From NCBI RefSeq assembly GCF_002099195.1, contig NZ_NBYX01000017.1, forward strand, positions 1-64,000: a DNA stretch of 64,000 nucleotides, given 5' to 3'. Source of the DNA: Burkholderia puraquae. Its GTDB lineage: Bacteria > Pseudomonadota > Gammaproteobacteria > Burkholderiales > Burkholderiaceae. This document shows positions 61,525 through 64,000 of the stretch, piece after piece. The first letter of the stretch is position 1. Each line of letters begins with the position of its first letter. The position numbers were made by a program, and so were the translations under genes. A model generated the notes under the pieces. It did no database searches and was not told where the DNA came from. It saw only the letters and a program-made list of their open reading frames with translations.

Positions 61525-62340
61525 ATGTCCGCCGACGCCCTGTCCCTGCCGTTCGCCGAACCGCACGCCGCGCCCGACGAAATCACCGCGGTGAGCTGGA
61601 ACCTGCACAAGGGCCGCTCGCCGCTCGGCTTCACCGCGTGGAACGCGATGCGCAACTGGATGCAGTCGACGCACGCCGACGTGTATTTCCTGCAGGAAGC
61701 GATGGCGCGCCGCATGCCGCGCCCCGTGCTCGCGCCCGGCTTCGGCGCGCCGATGGACGACGCGGTCGACGACATATGGCACTGCCAGGCCACCGAGATC
61801 GCGCATGCCCTCGACTGGCAGATCGCGCTCGGGCCGAACGTGTTCAAGCCGTCGTGGCGGCACGGCAATGCGATCCTGTCGCCGCATCCGCTCGACCTCG
61901 GCGGCCGCTGGGACATCTCGGCGCATCGCTTCGAGCGGCGCGGGCTGCTGGTCGCGCGCGCGACGCTCGCGGGCGCGCGCCCGGTCACGCTGCTGTGCGC
62001 GCACCTCGCGCTCACGCGCGCCGCGCGGCTGCGCCAGATGCACTGGATCGCGCACTGGATCGTGCGCAACGCAGGCGACGGCCCGCTGATGCTCGCCGGC
62101 GACTTTAACGACTGGCGCAACGATTCGGTCGCGCTGTTCGGCGAGATCGGGCTGTCCGAGGTCGCGACGCTGCTCGGCGAATCGGGCCGCACGTTCCCCG
62201 CGTTCTCGCCGGCGCTCGCGCTCGACAAGATGTTCGTGCGCGGGCTGACGCCGCTCGAATGGCGCGCACCGTCCGGCGAGGCCGCGTGGCTGTCGGATCA
62301 CCTGCCGTACATCGCGCGCCTGCGCCTCGATCCGCAATAA
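61525..62340 (+). CDS. Endonuclease/exonuclease/phosphatase (EEP) family protein, YbhP-like
   Basis: 271 residues with the EEP fold motifs: SWNLHKG near the start, FLQEAM with the metal-binding Glu, LMLAGDFNDWRND and the closing AWLSDHLPY with the catalytic His. Members cleave nucleic acids, phosphoinositides or phosphatidic acid; the closest memory is YbhP-type proteins, next to cardiolipin synthases in enterics. Substrate unknown. Starts 5 bases after the preceding stop; no cardiolipin synthase gene follows here, only a remnant of a transporter gene. Confidence 0.85.
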   Translation: MSADALSLPFAEPHAAPDEITAVSWNLHKGRSPLGFTAWNAMRNWMQSTHADVYFLQEAMARRMPRPVLAPGFGAPMDDAVDDIWHCQATEIAHALDWQIALGPNVFKPSWRHGNAILSPHPLDLGGRWDISAHRFERRGLLVARATLAGARPVTLLCAHLALTRAARLRQMHWIAHWIVRNAGDGPLMLAGDFNDWRNDSVALFGEIGLSEVATLLGESGRTFPAFSPALALDKMFVRGLTPLEWRAPSGEAAWLSDHLPYIARLRLDPQ

Positions 62341-62385
62341 CGTTTCCGATATCAGCCGGATTGCGCGCAGCCGAAGGCGCGTGAC

Positions 62386-62694
62386 TACCTGTGTGCGTAT
62401 CGCAGCGGCCTGTTCACCTGCCTGACGAACCCGAAATCGTGCGCGTTCTGGACCAGCTTGTTCGCGGCAATGCTGCCCGCACACGTGCCGCTGTGGTTCA
62501 ACGGCGCGGTGCTGGTGACGATCGGCGTGCTGTCGGCCGGCGGGTACTCGTGCGTCGCGTACCTGTTCGCGAGCCCGCGTGCGCAGCGCGGCTACCGGCG
62601 CGTGCGGCGCCCCCTCGACGCGCTGTGCGGCGTGGCGCTCGTCGGCCTCGGCGCGAAACTCGCGGCCGAGCGTCGAAAACTGAAAGCGGATTGA
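62386..62694 (+). pseudogene. Remnant of a LysE/RhtB-family amino-acid exporter (C-terminal half)
   Basis: The frame from 62386 to the TGA at 62694 reads ...YRSGLFTCLTNPKSCAFWTS and then MLPAHVPLWFNGAVL, GYSCVAYLFASPRAQRGYRR and a final hydrophobic span: the second half of a LysE/RhtB exporter (GxxxNLTNPKxxxFF motif). The N-terminal half, with the first three membrane spans, is missing: the frame opens directly after the stop codon of the EEP gene. The only in-frame ATG (62458) would give 78 residues, too short for a transporter. Confidence 0.8.
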
Positions 62695-62910
62695 AATAAT
62701 TCGTTGCGCCAAATCCGCGCAGCCGCGGGGGTCAAGCCCGCGATCCGCGTCAACAGGGTAAAATAACGAGTTCCTCAATCGTCTGTCATCGAGAAGGCGC
62801 GTGTCCGACGCGCCGGCCGGCCGATCCGCGATCGGGCCGTCGCACTCGGTTTTTTTGCCCGTTTTTGGGCCCGTTACTCGCGTTCGCTACGCGCGTCCGT
62901 TTTCAAAGCC

Positions 62911-63681
62911 ATGAGCAAATACGACACCGCCACCGTCCAATCCGTCCATCACTGGACCGACACGCTGTTCAGCTTCACCTGCACCCGTGAGGCGAGCCTG
63001 CGCTTCAACAACGGCGAATTCACGATGGTCGGCCTCGAGGTCGACGGCAAGCCGCTCGCGCGCGCCTACTCGATCGTCAGCCCGAACTACGAAGAGCATC
63101 TCGAATTCTTCAGCATCAAGGTGCAGAACGGCCCACTGACGTCGCGCCTGCAGCACCTGAAGGTGGGCGACACGGTGCTGATCGGCAAGAAGCCGACGGG
63201 CACGCTGGTCGCCGACAACCTGCTGCCGGGCAAGACGCTGTGGATGCTGTCGACGGGCACGGGCCTCGCGCCGTTCATGTCGATCATCCGCGATCCGGAC
63301 ATCTACGACCGTTTCGACAAGGTGATCCTGACGCACACGTGTCGCCTGAAGGGCGAGCTCGCGTACATGGACTTCATCAAGCACGACCTGCCGGGCCACG
63401 AGTACCTGGGCGACATCATCAAGGAAAAGCTCGTCTACTACCCGACGGTCACGCGCGAAGCGTTCGACAACGAAGGCCGGATCACCGACCTGATCGCAAC
63501 GGGCAAGCTGTTCACGGATCTCGACGTCCCGCCGTTCTCGCCGGAAAACGACCGCGTGATGCTGTGCGGCAGCACCGCGATGCTGAAGGACACGACCGAC
63601 CTGCTGAAGCAGGCCGGCCTCGTCGAAGGCAAGAACAGCGCGCCGGGCCACTACGTGATCGAGCGCGCCTTCGTGGATTGA
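62911..63681 (+). CDS. fpr: Ferredoxin--NADP(+) reductase
   Basis: 256 residues, Fpr length. FAD-binding RAYSIVSPNYEEHLEFFSIK (RxYS motif), NADP-binding STGTGLAPFMSIIRDP, and the C-terminal CGSTAMLKDTTDLLKQAG with the terminal ERAFVD ending typical of bacterial subclass I Fpr. It shuttles electrons between NADPH and ferredoxin/flavodoxin and is often induced by oxidative stress. The upstream 216-bp gap holds a TAAAAT at 62759-62764 that could be a -10 box, and a short hairpin in the leader. A strong terminator follows 30 bases after the stop. Confidence 0.96.
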   Translation: MSKYDTATVQSVHHWTDTLFSFTCTREASLRFNNGEFTMVGLEVDGKPLARAYSIVSPNYEEHLEFFSIKVQNGPLTSRLQHLKVGDTVLIGKKPTGTLVADNLLPGKTLWMLSTGTGLAPFMSIIRDPDIYDRFDKVILTHTCRLKGELAYMDFIKHDLPGHEYLGDIIKEKLVYYPTVTREAFDNEGRITDLIATGKLFTDLDVPPFSPENDRVMLCGSTAMLKDTTDLLKQAGLVEGKNSAPGHYVIERAFVD

Positions 63682-63710
63682 TCGATCCCCAAATTTGCGC
63701 ATCATCAAGA

Positions 63711-63737
63711 ACCGGAGCGAAAGCTCCGGTTTTTTTT
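63711..63737 (+). terminator. Rho-independent terminator of fpr
   Basis: 8-bp stem ACCGGAGC / GCTCCGGT with a GAAA tetraloop and a run of eight T. Classic intrinsic terminator, 29 bases after the fpr stop codon. Confidence 0.95.
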
Positions 63738-64000
63738 CGTCCCTACTTGGCGAATTCGTAACAAATTGGGATCATCCCATCTCAAATAGTTACATTTGGA
63801 TACGTCATCGCCCGGTGCTCGGATGTCAGTGTTTTTCCTACAACACGTTCATTCCGATTATTCACATTTACCCTTAAATGTCCGCCCGACATGACCTTTT
63901 CGGAAATTTTGAGATATTATTCGCCGCGCGTGGTTGCCGTTCGGATGGGAGTGGAAGGGTCGGATGCAAGTGTTACAAAACGTAACTTTTGTTACCTCGG
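63738..64000. other. AT-rich gene-free end of window with GTTAC/GTAAC repeats
   Basis: 263 bp of unusually AT-rich sequence for this genome, without a supported gene. The pentamer GTTAC/GTAAC occurs at 63768-63772, 63789-63793, 63972-63976, 63982-63986 and 63991-63995; the last three make overlapping dyads. Likely the promoter region of a rightward gene just beyond the window. Confidence 0.5.

Noticed and set aside
62458..62694. Stand-alone 78-residue membrane protein
   Set aside because: The sequence continues upstream in frame with recognisable LysE-family residues, so the ATG is an internal methionine of a truncated gene.
62857..62870. GCCC-GTTTTT-GGGC as a terminator upstream of fpr
   Set aside because: Stem is 4 bp, the T-run lies on the wrong side of it, and no leftward gene ends there. 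It is probably just leader sequence.

Overview
The window is very GC-rich and protein-dense. The gene set and order (chaperone-usher fimbriae with spore-coat-U subunits, a flgNMA / flgBCDEFGHIJ / flgKL block, pxpBCA, dppABCDF, HiPIP, Gram-negative porins) point to a betaproteobacterium of the genus Burkholderia, most likely the B. cepacia complex. That assignment is inference from family resemblance and synteny; no rRNA, tRNA, insertion sequence, phage gene, CRISPR array or replication origin is visible.

Left part (1-12,940): a polyamine module starts inside an operon, with the ABC permease genes potH and potI, then a DUF3138-type outer-membrane barrel, then two tandem paralogous PuuB-type FAD amine oxidases. 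A convergent glutathione reductase follows, then a tiny alanine-rich protein, a general porin, a YoaK-type membrane protein, and a split (two-gene) chromate transporter divergent from a LysR regulator. Next (12,938-20,014) comes an 886-bp stretch without a convincing gene, then a five-gene fimbrial operon (subunit, chaperone, usher, subunit, unrecognised secreted protein), followed by a convergent RutG/UraA-type pyrimidine permease.

Middle (20,277-34,567): the flagellar rod, ring, hook and junction cluster. flgBCDEFGHIJ reads leftward, followed by a YcgR-type PilZ brake gene and flgKL; flgA, flgM and flgN read rightward. Three sites fitting the sigma-28 (FliA) consensus with exact 11-bp spacing lie upstream of flgM, flgK and ycgR. 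This suggests that late-class control (anti-sigma factor and chaperone, hook-filament junction, c-di-GMP brake) is laid over the early rod/hook operon.

Right part (34,736-64,000): a secreted GDSL esterase; an aminopeptidase P divergent from an XRE-cupin regulator with a histone-like tail; the cca / GST / NDUFA9-like operon; a Slt-type lytic transglycosylase divergent from 5-formyl-THF cyclo-ligase; a MarR-type regulator divergent from the 5-oxoprolinase genes pxpBCA; a TraB/GumN protein; the dppABCDF oligopeptide importer; an MHS-family MFS transporter; a high-potential iron-sulfur protein; an LhgO-type oxidase; an orphan AAA+ ATPase divergent from a nitroreductase; a small secreted protein; an EEP-family hydrolase; a remnant of a LysE-type exporter; and ferredoxin-NADP reductase (fpr) with a strong terminator.

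I see mostly conserved chromosomal housekeeping, motility and transport functions. The less ordinary signals are a module shared by FlgK and FlgL, a long low-complexity insert in FlgA, a terminator-like hairpin in the flgB leader, an unrecognised fifth fimbrial gene, the basic tail on the XRE-cupin regulator, several palindromic operator candidates, and two AT-rich gene-free stretches. I found nothing that clearly qualifies as a wholly new system.
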